From the NCBI GenBank assembly GCA_017848965.1, contig JAFIHA010000024.1, positions 86,111 through 150,110 on the forward strand: a stretch of DNA of 64,000 bases, written 5' to 3'. Position 1 is the first letter of the stretch. Every line of letters begins with the position of its first letter. The translations under genes were made by a program, and so were the position numbers. The notes beneath the pieces were generated by a model. It ran no database searches, was not told the origin of the DNA, and worked only from the letters and a program-made list of their open reading frames with translations. The DNA comes from Dechloromonas aromatica (nom. nud.). Its GTDB lineage: Bacteria > Pseudomonadota > Gammaproteobacteria > Burkholderiales > Rhodocyclaceae. Below are positions 8,743-19,656 of this stretch, one piece after another.

Positions 8743-10626
8743 ATGTCAGCTTTTTCCGCCATCCTGCGTTCGTGTGCCGCCATTCTCGTCTTCCTCGCGG
8801 GAATGGCAGGCTTTGGCGCGCAGGCGGCGAAGCCGCCGGAAGCGAGCATCCTGTTCATCAATTCCTACCATCGCGGCTATTCGTGGAGCGACGGCATCGA
8901 GGACGGTTTTCGCGAGCGCCTTGTCGCTTCCAACAGGAAAATCGAACTCTCGGTCGAGTACCTCGACAGCCGCCGCTTCAGCTACGGCGCCCAGGTCGAA
9001 CCGCTGGCACAGGCGATGGCGGTCAAGTACGCCGATTACCAGCCCGATGTGGTGGTGGTCGCCGACAATGCCGCCTTCGATTTCGCCATCCGCTATCGCG
9101 ATCGCCTGTTTCCGCAGCGGCCGATCGTATTCGGCGGGTATAACAATTTCCGCCCGGCGGTGATCGAGGGGATCGCCAACATCACCGGCGTCAATGAGGA
9201 AGTTGCCATTGGCGACACCGTGAATATGGCGCTCCGCGTGCATCCGCGCACCCGCACCCTGGCTTTCATCGTTTCCACCGGCGATGCCAGCAGCAAGCGC
9301 ATCGGTGAAGTGGCCGAGGAAACGGTGTTTCCCGAACTGCGCAAACGCTTCGATGTGGTCGTCCTCAAGGATGCCTCGATCGAGGAAATCCACCAGCGTC
9401 TGGCCAAGCTGCCGGCCGACAGCCTGCTTTTCCTGAGCGGTCAGGTAAGCGACAAGAGCGGCAGCCGCACCCTGTCGCCGGCCGAGAACGGGCGGCGGAT
9501 CACCGCCGGCAGTCCGTTTCCGGCCTACACCTTCTGGGATTTCCATCTCGGTGCCGGTGCCCTGGGCGGCCACATCATCCCGCCCGACGAGCAGGGACGG
9601 ACGATGGCCGGGATAGCCTTGCGCGTTCTCGACGGAACGCCGGCCGACAGCATTCCGGTGGTCATGACCACGCCGACCCGGGATGTCTTCGATTACCCGG
9701 TGATGCAGCGCTTCGGTGTCAGCGAGGCCGATCTGCCGCCCGGTGCCGTGATCATCGACCGGCCGGTCTCGCTCTGGGAAAGCCATCGCTGGCAGATCGT
9801 CGGCGTGACCGGCTTGCTGCTCGTGGAAACCCTGCTGGTCGGCCTGTTGCTGCACATCGCGCGCGGTCGCCGCCGGGCGATGGCGGCGCTGACCCAGGCC
9901 AAGGAAGCGGCGGAAGTCGCCAGCGTCGCCAAGAACGCCTTCCTGGCCAACATGAGCCACGAAATGCGCACGCCGCTCAACCATATCGTCGGCATGCTGA
10001 CGCTGTTGCGCCGCGAACCCCTGTCGGAGAAACAGTCGGAACGTCTGGAGAAGATCGGCGCGGCCTGTCAGAAACTGACCGGCAGCATCGTCGCCGTGCT
10101 CGAATTGACCCGCCTGGAAGCCGACAAGCTCGAACTGGCGAGGCAGCCCTTCGACGGCGACGAAGTGATTCGCGGCGCGGTCGCGGAAATCCGGGCCGAA
10201 GCCGAGGCCAGGCAACTCGAACTGGTCGTCGATGCGGCGCCGATGCCGTCCGGGCTGCTCGGCAATGTCGCCTACATCAAGCTGGCGCTGCACAACTACC
10301 TGGCCAACGCCTTGCGGTTCACTCCATCGGGCAGCATCACCGTTCGCAGCAGCGTGCTGGCGCAGGGGGCGGAGACGGTGCTGGTACGTTTCGCGGTCGA
10401 GGATACCGGGATCGGCATCGCCGAAGCCGACCAGCAGCGCCTGTTCAACGTCTTCGAACAGGTCGACAACTCGTCGACGCGCCAGTACGGCGGGCTCGGC
10501 GCCGGTCTGGCGATCACCCGCAAGATCGCCCGGCTGATGGGCGGCGATGCCGGCTGTGAAAGCCGGCTGGGCGAGGGCAGTACCTTCTGGTTCACCGTGG
10601 TCCTCAGCAAGGCCGCCGCCGTGTGA
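8743..10626 (+). CDS. Membrane sensor histidine kinase with ABC-substrate-binding-like sensor
   Basis: 627 residues. It has a signal/anchor segment (about 1-28), a periplasmic domain of the ABC sugar-binding-like (DUF534) type (about 34-330, beginning EASILFINSYHRGYSWSDG), a transmembrane helix near 352-370 (VTGLLLVETLLVGLLLHIA), HisKA with SHEMRTPL (His about 406) and HATPase with NYLANALRF, DTGIGI and GLGAGLAI. There is no receiver domain and no adjacent response regulator, so the partner is elsewhere. The ligand is unknown. Start ATG 8743 gives a proper export signal; a longer reading from 8668 is unlikely. Confidence 0.87.
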   Translation: MSAFSAILRSCAAILVFLAGMAGFGAQAAKPPEASILFINSYHRGYSWSDGIEDGFRERLVASNRKIELSVEYLDSRRFSYGAQVEPLAQAMAVKYADYQPDVVVVADNAAFDFAIRYRDRLFPQRPIVFGGYNNFRPAVIEGIANITGVNEEVAIGDTVNMALRVHPRTRTLAFIVSTGDASSKRIGEVAEETVFPELRKRFDVVVLKDASIEEIHQRLAKLPADSLLFLSGQVSDKSGSRTLSPAENGRRITAGSPFPAYTFWDFHLGAGALGGHIIPPDEQGRTMAGIALRVLDGTPADSIPVVMTTPTRDVFDYPVMQRFGVSEADLPPGAVIIDRPVSLWESHRWQIVGVTGLLLVETLLVGLLLHIARGRRRAMAALTQAKEAAEVASVAKNAFLANMSHEMRTPLNHIVGMLTLLRREPLSEKQSERLEKIGAACQKLTGSIVAVLELTRLEADKLELARQPFDGDEVIRGAVAEIRAEAEARQLELVVDAAPMPSGLLGNVAYIKLALHNYLANALRFTPSGSITVRSSVLAQGAETVLVRFAVEDTGIGIAEADQQRLFNVFEQVDNSSTRQYGGLGAGLAITRKIARLMGGDAGCESRLGEGSTFWFTVVLSKAAAV

Positions 10627-10628
10627 AG

Positions 10629-10656
10629 GGCAAGGGCCGCGGCGGCGGCCCTTGCC
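10629..10656. terminator. Convergent hairpin
   Basis: A perfect 11-bp stem, GGCAAGGGCCG / CGGCCCTTGCC, with a 6-nt loop lies between the kinase stop and the stop of the convergent acyl-CoA ligase gene. No U-run follows on either strand. Confidence 0.5.
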
Positions 10657-10663
10657 TGGCTGC

Positions 10664-12301
10664 TTACTCGATGGCGAGCACCGATTTCGCCTGCTGGCGG
10701 AGAACGTATTTCTGGATCTTGCCGGTCGAGGTCTTCGGCAGGACGCCGAAGGCGACCTGCTTCGGCACCTTGAAGCGGGCCAGGTGGCCGCGGCAATGCT
10801 CGATGATGTCGGCCTCGCTGCAGTCGGCGCCGGCCTTCAGCTCGATGAAGGCGGCCGGCACTTCGCCCCATTTCTCGTCCGGCTTGGCGACGACGGCGGC
10901 GGCGATCACCGCCGGGTGGCGGTAGAGGACGTCCTCGACTTCGAGCGAGGAGATATTCTCGCCGCCGGAGATGATGATGTCCTTGGAACGGTCCTTGATC
11001 TTGACGTAGCCGTCGCTATGCACCACCGCCAGGTCGCCGGTGTGGAACCAGCCGCCGGCGAAGGCTTCCTCGGAGGCCTTTTCGTTCTTCAGGTAGCCCT
11101 TCATCACCAGGTTGCCGCGGAACATGATCTCGCCCATCGTCTCGCCGTCCCAGGGTACCGGCTGCAGGGACACCGGGTCGAGCACGGCGATCGCTTCCTG
11201 CATGTGGTAGCGCACGCCCTGGCGGCCGTTGCGGGCGGCCTGCAGGTCGATCGGCAGGCGCTCCCATTCCGGCTGCTTGGCGCAGACCGAGGCCGGGCCG
11301 TAGGTTTCGGTGAGGCCGTAGACGTGGGTGATGTTGAAGCCCATGTTCTGGGCGCCCTCGATGATCGCCGCCGGGGGCGCGGCACCGGCGATCAGGCCGT
11401 TGACCGTCTGTTCGATGCCGGTCTTGAGCTCGGCCGGGGCGTTGATCAGCATGCCGTAGACGATCGGTGCGCCGCACATGTGGGTCACCTTGTGTTCCTT
11501 GATCAGGCCGAAGATCAGCGTCGGATCGACCTTGCGCAGGCAGACGTTGGTGCCGGCGTTGGCGGCCAGTGTCCATGGGAAGCACCAGCCGTTGCAATGG
11601 AACATCGGCAGCGTCCACAGATAGACCGAGTGCGGTGGCATGCCCCAGGAGATGATGTTGGAAGCGGCGTTCAGGTAGGCGCCGCGATGGTGATAGACGA
11701 CGCCTTTCGGGTTGCCGGTGGTGCCCGAGGTGTAGTTGAGGGTGATCGGGTCCCATTCGTCGGCCGGCAGTTCCCAGGCGAATTCCGGGTCGCCGTTGTC
11801 GATGAAGGTTTCGTAGTCGATTTCGCCGAGCGCTTCGCCGCCGGTGAACTCGGGGTCGAGGCTGTCGATGACCAGCGGCTTCGGCCCTTCGAGCAGGGCC
11901 AGGGCGTCCTTGATCACAGCCGAGAACTCGGGGTCGGTGATCAGCACCTTGGCTTCGCCGTGGGTCAGCATGAAGGCGATGGCTTCGGCGTCGAGGCGGG
12001 TGTTCAGGGTGTTGAGGACGGCGCCGCTCATCGGCACTCCGAAATGGCATTCGAACATGGCGTTGCTGTTGGGCAGCATCGCCGCCACCGTGTCGCCCTT
12101 GCCGATGCCGCGCTGCTGCAGGGCCGAGGCGAGCTGGCGGCAGCGCGCGTAGCTGTCCTTCCAGGTGTAGCGCTGGGCGCCCTGGATCACGGAAATCCGC
12201 TTCGGGTAGATGAAGGCCGAGCGTTCGAGGAAAGTGAGTGGGGAAAGCGGGATGTAATTGGCCGGATTCTTGTCGAGTCCATTGGCGTAGGGGTTGGTCA
12301 C
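10664..12301 (-). CDS. AMP-dependent fatty acyl-CoA synthetase
   Basis: 545-residue ANL-superfamily ligase that activates a carboxylic acid to acyl-AMP and then acyl-CoA. Motifs: P-loop [19 protein letters not shown]5 [11 protein letters not shown]7 [11 protein letters not shown]8 [20 protein letters not shown], and the catalytic lysine region [14 protein letters not shown] near the C-terminus. It resembles medium-chain or methylmercaptopropionate-type ligases, but the substrate cannot be read from sequence. The start is GTG 12301 with AGGAG 8 nt upstream; an ATG further upstream falls in the AT-rich promoter. Confidence 0.9.
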   Translation of the reverse strand: MTNPYANGLDKNPANYIPLSPLTFLERSAFIYPKRISVIQGAQRYTWKDSYARCRQLASALQQRGIGKGDTVAAMLPNSNAMFECHFGVPMSGAVLNTLNTRLDAEAIAFMLTHGEAKVLITDPEFSAVIKDALALLEGPKPLVIDSLDPEFTGGEALGEIDYETFIDNGDPEFAWELPADEWDPITLNYTSGTTGNPKGVVYHHRGAYLNAASNIISWGMPPHSVYLWTLPMFHCNGWCFPWTLAANAGTNVCLRKVDPTLIFGLIKEHKVTHMCGAPIVYGMLINAPAELKTGIEQTVNGLIAGAAPPAAIIEGAQNMGFNITHVYGLTETYGPASVCAKQPEWERLPIDLQAARNGRQGVRYHMQEAIAVLDPVSLQPVPWDGETMGEIMFRGNLVMKGYLKNEKASEEAFAGGWFHTGDLAVVHSDGYVKIKDRSKDIIISGGENISSLEVEDVLYRHPAVIAAAVVAKPDEKWGEVPAAFIELKAGADCSEADIIEHCRGHLARFKVPKQVAFGVLPKTSTGKIQKYVLRQQAKSVLAIE

Positions 12302-12569
12302 GTGCTGTCTCCTGCGTGCGTTGATGGGTTGGTGGTGATTAACAATGAGTAAACTGCGATTTATAGCGGAAGACATTCAATTGTTGCAATGCAAAAATTT
12401 GTTTAATAAACAATGAATTGTTGCAATTAATCATTGCGAATCAAATTACGCAAAATCGTGACAAGGAAACACTTCGAGGCTATTTACTACAGCTAGTGAA
12501 AATTTCGATGTTTGATACTAAATATGGTGTCTGTTGCTTGACTGAGGGAGGCGGCGGGGCTAGACTTTG
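12302..12569. promoter_or_regulatory. AT-rich divergent intergenic region with paired ATTGTTGCAAT
   Basis: No gene seen. The 11-mer ATTGTTGCAAT occurs at 12380-12390 and 12417-12427, 37 bp apart, inside an unusually AT-rich stretch just upstream of the acyl-CoA ligase. The spacing and partial dyad symmetry suggest operator sites for a regulator of the ligase. The promoter for the nrd leader must also lie in this interval. Confidence 0.45.
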
Positions 12570-12775
12570 CCGCGTTGATGGTTCCCGCAAGGGATCAAAA
12601 GGGAATCCGGTGCCAGGCTGTCTGCCTGAAATCCGGGGCTGCCCCCGCAACTGTCATCGGCGAGCGTTCCACCCATCTTTGCCACTGGTTTCGTACCGGG
12701 AAGGCGGTGGAAAGCGTTGAACCGAGAGCCAGGAGACCTGCCGCAACGTCCTTCCAACCAACGATGGGGCGGGGT
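12570..12775 (+). ncRNA. Cobalamin riboswitch upstream of nrdA
   Basis: Conserved AdoCbl riboswitch blocks occur in order: GGGAATCCGGTGCC (12601-12614), CCCCGCAACTGT (from 12642), GCCACTGG (12681-12688), GGGAAGGCGG (from 12698) and GAGCCAGGAGACCTGCC (from 12725). About 135 nt of expression platform separate it from the nrdA start. It should shut off the downstream B12-independent ribonucleotide reductase operon when cobalamin is plentiful. Confidence 0.93.
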
Positions 12776-12910
12776 GTCCCTGGCGAAAGGTATGAGCGTG
12801 ACGGTTTTTTTGTTGTTTTCGGGAGTTGAGCGCAGCCGGCTGTTGCCGGATGGCATGCTTCCGGCCGTCACCCGCTGCCCCGGCTCCGCCCCCCGAACCG
12901 GAGCAAGCTC

Positions 12911-15659
<2,749 letters not shown>

Positions 15660-15688
<29 letters not shown>

Positions 15689-15802
15689 AGCCAGCCAAGC
15701 TTATTCGACGGATTGCGGCGCAGGCTAACCCGGCGCGCCGGGTTAAGCGAGCGAAGGCGAGCGGCCGTAGCCACAATCCGGAGTGCGAGGCTTGCCAATG
15801 AA
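15660..15802. repeat. 30-bp direct repeats of the nrdA tail around a palindromic insert
   Basis: The last 29 nt of nrdA plus one base (15660-15689) recur at 15773-15802 with one mismatch. Between them lies a perfect 20-bp palindrome at 15726-15745 and a further CGGATTG / CAATCCG pair (15709-15715, 15774-15780). The btuF-like start codon sits inside the second copy. This looks like a short REP-like or duplication-generating insertion at the nrdA/btuF junction. Confidence 0.7.
15685..15801 (+). CDS. 38-aa basic ORF ending in a copy of the NrdA cysteine tail
   Basis: The ORF starts MKPAKLIRRIAAQANPARRV and ends SHNPECEACQ, repeating the NrdA C-terminal residues. Its ATG overlaps the nrdA stop (ATGA) and its stop overlaps the next gene's ATG (ATGA), so it would be translated by coupling in an nrdA-ORF-btuF chain. 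It is strongly basic apart from the tail. It may be only a by-product of the repeat insertion described at 15660-15802. No known family is recognised. Confidence 0.4.
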
Positions 15803-16607
15803 ATTCCCCCTCAAAACCTGGCTTCCCCTCGCCCTGGCGCTGCTCGCCAATCTCGCCCAGGCGGCCGATTGTCCGCGCATCATCAGCCAGTCGCCCTACA
15901 TCAGCCGGGCGCTGGACTGGCTGGGGCGGGGCGATTGCATCGTCGGCGTCAGCCGTTACGACCGGCTGCCGCTCGCGCATACCGGCGGCGTCAAGGACCC
16001 GGACGCCGCGGCGATGGCCGATCTGGAGCCCGATGTCGTCATCTATTCCGAATGGACCGCCGAGGCAACCGTCGAGTCGGCGACGCCGCCCGGTGCGCGG
16101 GCCATTCGGGTCGGCGGCTTTCGCGGCATGGCGGGGGTCGAGGCCATGTTGCGCGAGGTCGGGCAGGCGGCCGGGGTGGCCGACACCGAGCGGCGCGTCG
16201 CGCAGTTTTCCCGCGACTGGCGGCAGGCCGCGGCGCGCGTCGATGGCCGCCAGCGCCGGGTGCTGATTCTTTCCGCCTGCGGCGAGTCGCCGTATTCCTT
16301 CGGGCGCGGCAGCACGCTGTTCGAGGTGTTTTCCGCCGCCGGCTTCGACGTCGTGGCCGATCACGAGCAGATACGCAACTTCAATCCGCGGACGCCGCAG
16401 GGCGATGTCGCGGCGTGGATCAGCGAGCGGCGACCCGATCTGCTCTTCGCGCTGCAGGACCACAAGGCAGGCAGTTGCAACCCGGCGATCGCCAGACCCG
16501 GCATCCCCATCCTGCCGCTCACCGGCGAGTACTTCACCCATCCCGGCCCGGAACTGCTCAAGGGGCTGGAAGAGCTACGCCGGACGATGGCCGAGTTCGG
16601 CGCTTGA
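15798..16607 (+). CDS. BtuF-like periplasmic corrinoid-binding protein
   Basis: 269 residues with a signal peptide (MKFPLKTWLPLALALLANLAQA). The mature protein has the class III (TroA/BtuF) fold signature: PRIISQSPYISRALDWLG, GGVKDPDAAAMADLEPDVVI, and RVLILSACGESPYSFGRGS. No BtuC or BtuD gene is nearby. It sits between nrdA and an exported CbiZ fusion behind a cobalamin riboswitch, which supports a corrinoid rather than an iron-siderophore ligand. It may act as a scavenging or presenting protein for the next gene's enzyme. Ligand identity is inference. Confidence 0.8.
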   Translation: MKFPLKTWLPLALALLANLAQAADCPRIISQSPYISRALDWLGRGDCIVGVSRYDRLPLAHTGGVKDPDAAAMADLEPDVVIYSEWTAEATVESATPPGARAIRVGGFRGMAGVEAMLREVGQAAGVADTERRVAQFSRDWRQAAARVDGRQRRVLILSACGESPYSFGRGSTLFEVFSAAGFDVVADHEQIRNFNPRTPQGDVAAWISERRPDLLFALQDHKAGSCNPAIARPGIPILPLTGEYFTHPGPELLKGLEELRRTMAEFGA

Positions 16608-16665
16608 GGTCGAAGGTGGTTTCCAGGGTTAAGCTTGCCGCCTTTTCGTGTCACGAGAGATTGCA

Positions 16666-18288
16666 ATGAAACCTTTGCTCGCCCTTTTGCTGCGTTCGGC
16701 GCTTGTTTTGCTGCTGGCGCGGTCCGCCATCGTGCCGGCCGCCGACCTCGACCTGCCGGCCGAACTCGCCGTCAGCGCCGAAGTCCGCCGTGGCGAGCGC
16801 GACGGCTTGTGGGAGAAGACGCTGCTCGTGCGCTTTGCCGGCGAGCGGCGGGTGTTGTCGACCAGCGACGGCATGCTCAGCGCCCGGGCGGCGATCAACC
16901 ATGCCGCCCATCCTTTCCTCTGGCACCGCCTGGGCAGCGACAGCAAGAGCTACGCGCTGGGCGTGCGCGATGCGCTGGCGGCGCAGCTGGAACTGCCGCC
17001 GGCCGCCGTCGCGCAGATGTCCACGGCGGCCGACATGGACCACCTCGCCGTCGCCACGCGGACCCACGGGCCGCTGACGGTGACCGTGCTGGCCACCGCC
17101 GGCGCGCGCAGCAACGCCATCCGCACCGGCGTCGATGCCGGCGCCTACATCGAAGGTCTGGACGACGAGAAGAAGCCGGCGGGCACCATCAACATCCTGG
17201 TGTTGAGCAATATCGAACTGAGCGACGCGGCGCTCGCCCGCGCGCTGATCACCGTCACCGAAGGCAAGACGGCGGCGCTCGAAGACCTCAAGGTGGCGAG
17301 CAGCTATACCAAGGACGTGCAGGCGACCGGTACCGGTACCGACAGCATCATCGTCGTCTCCGGCAGCGCCGCGCCGCGCGCCACCTACACCGGTGGCCAC
17401 AGCCGCATCGGCGAGCTGATCGGCAAGGCCACCTACGCCGCGGTGGTCGAGGCGCTGGGCAAGCAGAACGGCTACTACCTGCCCGGCGCACGCCGCTTTG
17501 GCGATGCCCCGGCCGGCCCGGCCAAGCGCGCCGGCGACCTGCGCATCGCGCTGCTCCATCTCGACCCGGTGCCCGGCGACATCGCCGGCAACCGCGCCCG
17601 CATCGAAGCCGGCATCCGCGACGCGGTGCGCCACGGCGCCGACTGGGTGGTGACGCCGGAACTGGCCGAAACCGGCTACAACTTCGCCAAACGCATCGGC
17701 AGCGACTGGGTGCATCCCTTCCCGAGCAACTGGCTGCACGGCCTCACCGCCGTCGCCCGCGACAACGGCGTCGCGCTCTTCGTCGGCGTTGCCGAGCGCG
17801 ACCCGGCGACGCAGAAGCTGCACAACAGCGTCGCCGTCATCGACCGCAGCGGCAAGCTGCTCGGCAGCTACCGCAAGCAGCGCCCGGTTGGCGGCGCCGA
17901 AGCCTGGTCGGTGGCCGGTGGGGAAGGGCAGCCCTTCCTCGTTGATGGCCTGCGCGTCGGCACATTGATCTGCGCCGATGCCTGGCGCCCGGAACCGGCC
18001 GCCCAGCTTGCCGCGCGCGGCGCGCAAATCCTGCTCTCGCCGGCCAACTGGCCGCCGGTCGAAGGCATGGGGCCGGGCGACGTCTGGGAAAAACGCTCGC
18101 GCCAGACCGGCCTGCCGCTGGTCGTCGTCAATCGCGGCGGCAAGGAACCGGAACTCGATTTCTCGCGCGGCGAGAGCGCCGTCGCCATCGACGGCCGCCG
18201 CGTCTTCACCTTCACCGCCGCCGAGGGCGGCATTTTCTACGTGGACTGGGATCGCCACCGGCGCTTCCGGTCCGTCCGCACCGACTGA
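16666..18288 (+). CDS. Exported CbiZ (adenosylcobinamide amidohydrolase)-nitrilase fusion
   Basis: 540 residues: signal peptide (about 1-26), CbiZ domain (about 55-265) and carbon-nitrogen hydrolase domain (about 290-535). CbiZ hallmarks are TAGARSNAIRTG, GTINILVLSNIELS, TEGKTAALEDL, TGTGTDSIIVV and GGHSRIGELIG. CbiZ enzymes hydrolyse the aminopropanol amide of adenosylcobinamide/pseudo-B12 to adenosylcobyric acid. The nitrilase domain has an intact Glu-Lys-Cys triad: E332 in TPELAE, K404 in SYRKQ, C436 in LICADAW. The start at 16666 (GAGAG upstream) gives the signal peptide. Canonical CbiZ is cytosolic, so export and the nitrilase partner are unusual. The gene lies between btuF-like and nrdB. 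The second domain's substrate is unknown; a corrinoid side-chain amide is a guess. Confidence 0.88.
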   Translation: MKPLLALLLRSALVLLLARSAIVPAADLDLPAELAVSAEVRRGERDGLWEKTLLVRFAGERRVLSTSDGMLSARAAINHAAHPFLWHRLGSDSKSYALGVRDALAAQLELPPAAVAQMSTAADMDHLAVATRTHGPLTVTVLATAGARSNAIRTGVDAGAYIEGLDDEKKPAGTINILVLSNIELSDAALARALITVTEGKTAALEDLKVASSYTKDVQATGTGTDSIIVVSGSAAPRATYTGGHSRIGELIGKATYAAVVEALGKQNGYYLPGARRFGDAPAGPAKRAGDLRIALLHLDPVPGDIAGNRARIEAGIRDAVRHGADWVVTPELAETGYNFAKRIGSDWVHPFPSNWLHGLTAVARDNGVALFVGVAERDPATQKLHNSVAVIDRSGKLLGSYRKQRPVGGAEAWSVAGGEGQPFLVDGLRVGTLICADAWRPEPAAQLAARGAQILLSPANWPPVEGMGPGDVWEKRSRQTGLPLVVVNRGGKEPELDFSRGESAVAIDGRRVFTFTAAEGGIFYVDWDRHRRFRSVRTD

Positions 18289-18304
18289 CCACGAGGTTCA
18301 TGCC

Positions 18305-19432
18305 ATGAATGCTGCCTACCGCTTCGACGACTGGGAAACCCCCGCTGCCGCACCGCAAAATCCTGCGGTCGACGCCAAAATTGCGCCAAAAATCGAGGTC
18401 GACCGCGGCATTTTGCCCGCCGCCGCGCTGGCGCCGGTCAACGCCGCCGACAAGCGCATCGTCAACGGCAAGGCCGACATCAACCAGCTGGCGCCGTTCA
18501 AGTACCCCTGGGCCTGGGAGTTCTTCCTCAAGGCCAACCGCAACCACTGGACGCCGCTCGAAATCAGCATGGCGCAGGACGTGCACGACTACCACCACAA
18601 GCTCAGCCCGGCCGAGCGCCACGTTTTCGAGAACGTGCTCGCCTACCTGACCACCTCCGACATCCTCGCCATGCGCAACATCGGCCTGGCCGTCATGGAG
18701 AAGATGACCGCGCCCGAACTGCAGATCTACCAGGCCCGCCAGGTCTATGAAGAAGCGCTGCACACCTGGACCTACCAGCACTGCATCGAGAACATCGGCC
18801 TCGACCAGCAGGAAATCTACAACCGCTACCGCGTCGTGCCGCAAATCCACGGCAAGATCGCGCTCTCCAACCGACGGCTGGAAAAAGCGTTGCGTTCCGA
18901 CCTCGACCTCACCGACCGCGCCAACCTGCACGAATTCGCGCTCTCCTACTTCTTCTTCGCGGTGATCTTCGAAGGCTGCTGGTTCTACAACGGCTTCACG
19001 CCCATCTTCGCGCTGCAACGGCGCGGCCTGATGAAAGGCGCCGCCGAGCAACTGCAATACATCATGCGCGACGAAGTCCTGCACTGCGCCTTCGGCATCC
19101 GCGTCGTGCGCGAACTGTTGAAGGAAGAGGGCCTGGAACTCGACCCGCAGGCGCTGCGCACCCTATGGGACGAAGCCGAAGCCGCCGAACGCGCCTACGC
19201 CAGCTACATCCTGCGCGACCCCATCCTCGGCTACAACGCCGACCTGCACGTCCAGCAATTCCGCTTCGTCGCCAACCGGCGGGCGCGACAAGTGGGCGTC
19301 GAGGAACCCTTCCCCGGCGCCGAGAACGTCCTGCCCTGGCTGGACGAACAGGCCAACCTGAGGAAGGAAAAGAACTTCTTCGAGACGCGGGTGACGGAAT
19401 ACCAGACGGGTGGGGCGCTGGCTTGGGATTGA
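18305..19432 (+). CDS. nrdB: Class Ia ribonucleoside-diphosphate reductase, beta subunit
   Basis: 375 residues. Diiron-site and radical segments are visible: YEEALHTWTYQHC contains the Glu-x-x-His ligand pair and the tyrosine expected to carry the radical, FEGCWFYNG supplies a Glu, and MRDEVLHCAFG supplies the second Glu-x-x-His. The N-terminal 65 residues are a variable extension. A GAGG site lies 8 nt before ATG 18305. It is the last gene of the riboswitch-controlled operon and partners NrdA at 12911; the 2.6-kb separation by corrinoid genes is unusual. Confidence 0.94.
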   Translation: MNAAYRFDDWETPAAAPQNPAVDAKIAPKIEVDRGILPAAALAPVNAADKRIVNGKADINQLAPFKYPWAWEFFLKANRNHWTPLEISMAQDVHDYHHKLSPAERHVFENVLAYLTTSDILAMRNIGLAVMEKMTAPELQIYQARQVYEEALHTWTYQHCIENIGLDQQEIYNRYRVVPQIHGKIALSNRRLEKALRSDLDLTDRANLHEFALSYFFFAVIFEGCWFYNGFTPIFALQRRGLMKGAAEQLQYIMRDEVLHCAFGIRVVRELLKEEGLELDPQALRTLWDEAEAAERAYASYILRDPILGYNADLHVQQFRFVANRRARQVGVEEPFPGAENVLPWLDEQANLRKEKNFFETRVTEYQTGGALAWD

Positions 19433-19656
19433 GGTCCCAGGTGGTGGCCTGCTTTCCACACTGGTAGCGCACTGACCGGCGAAGGTCGGTCGGGTGCGCG
19501 CTCGGCGACGATAAATCGCGGGCAGGGCGCCTGGCACGGAAAGTGTATGAAGTAATTTATTTTCATCATACTTAATGCGATAATTCTTGCATCGGTAATG
19601 CTATACAGTCGCATTTGCGATGTTATAACATCACGTTTTGCCATCCGGAAACTGCA
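19433..19656 (+). promoter_or_regulatory. Promoter region with Zur-like palindrome
   Basis: A perfect 14-bp palindrome, GATGTTATAACATC, lies at 19619-19632, 25 bp before the TonB receptor ATG. Its TGTTATAACA core resembles proteobacterial Zur boxes. A second inverted repeat, GTATGA / TCATAC, spans 19545-19572. The position close to the start codon fits repression. A zinc (or other metal) regulator is inferred from motif resemblance. Confidence 0.5.
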
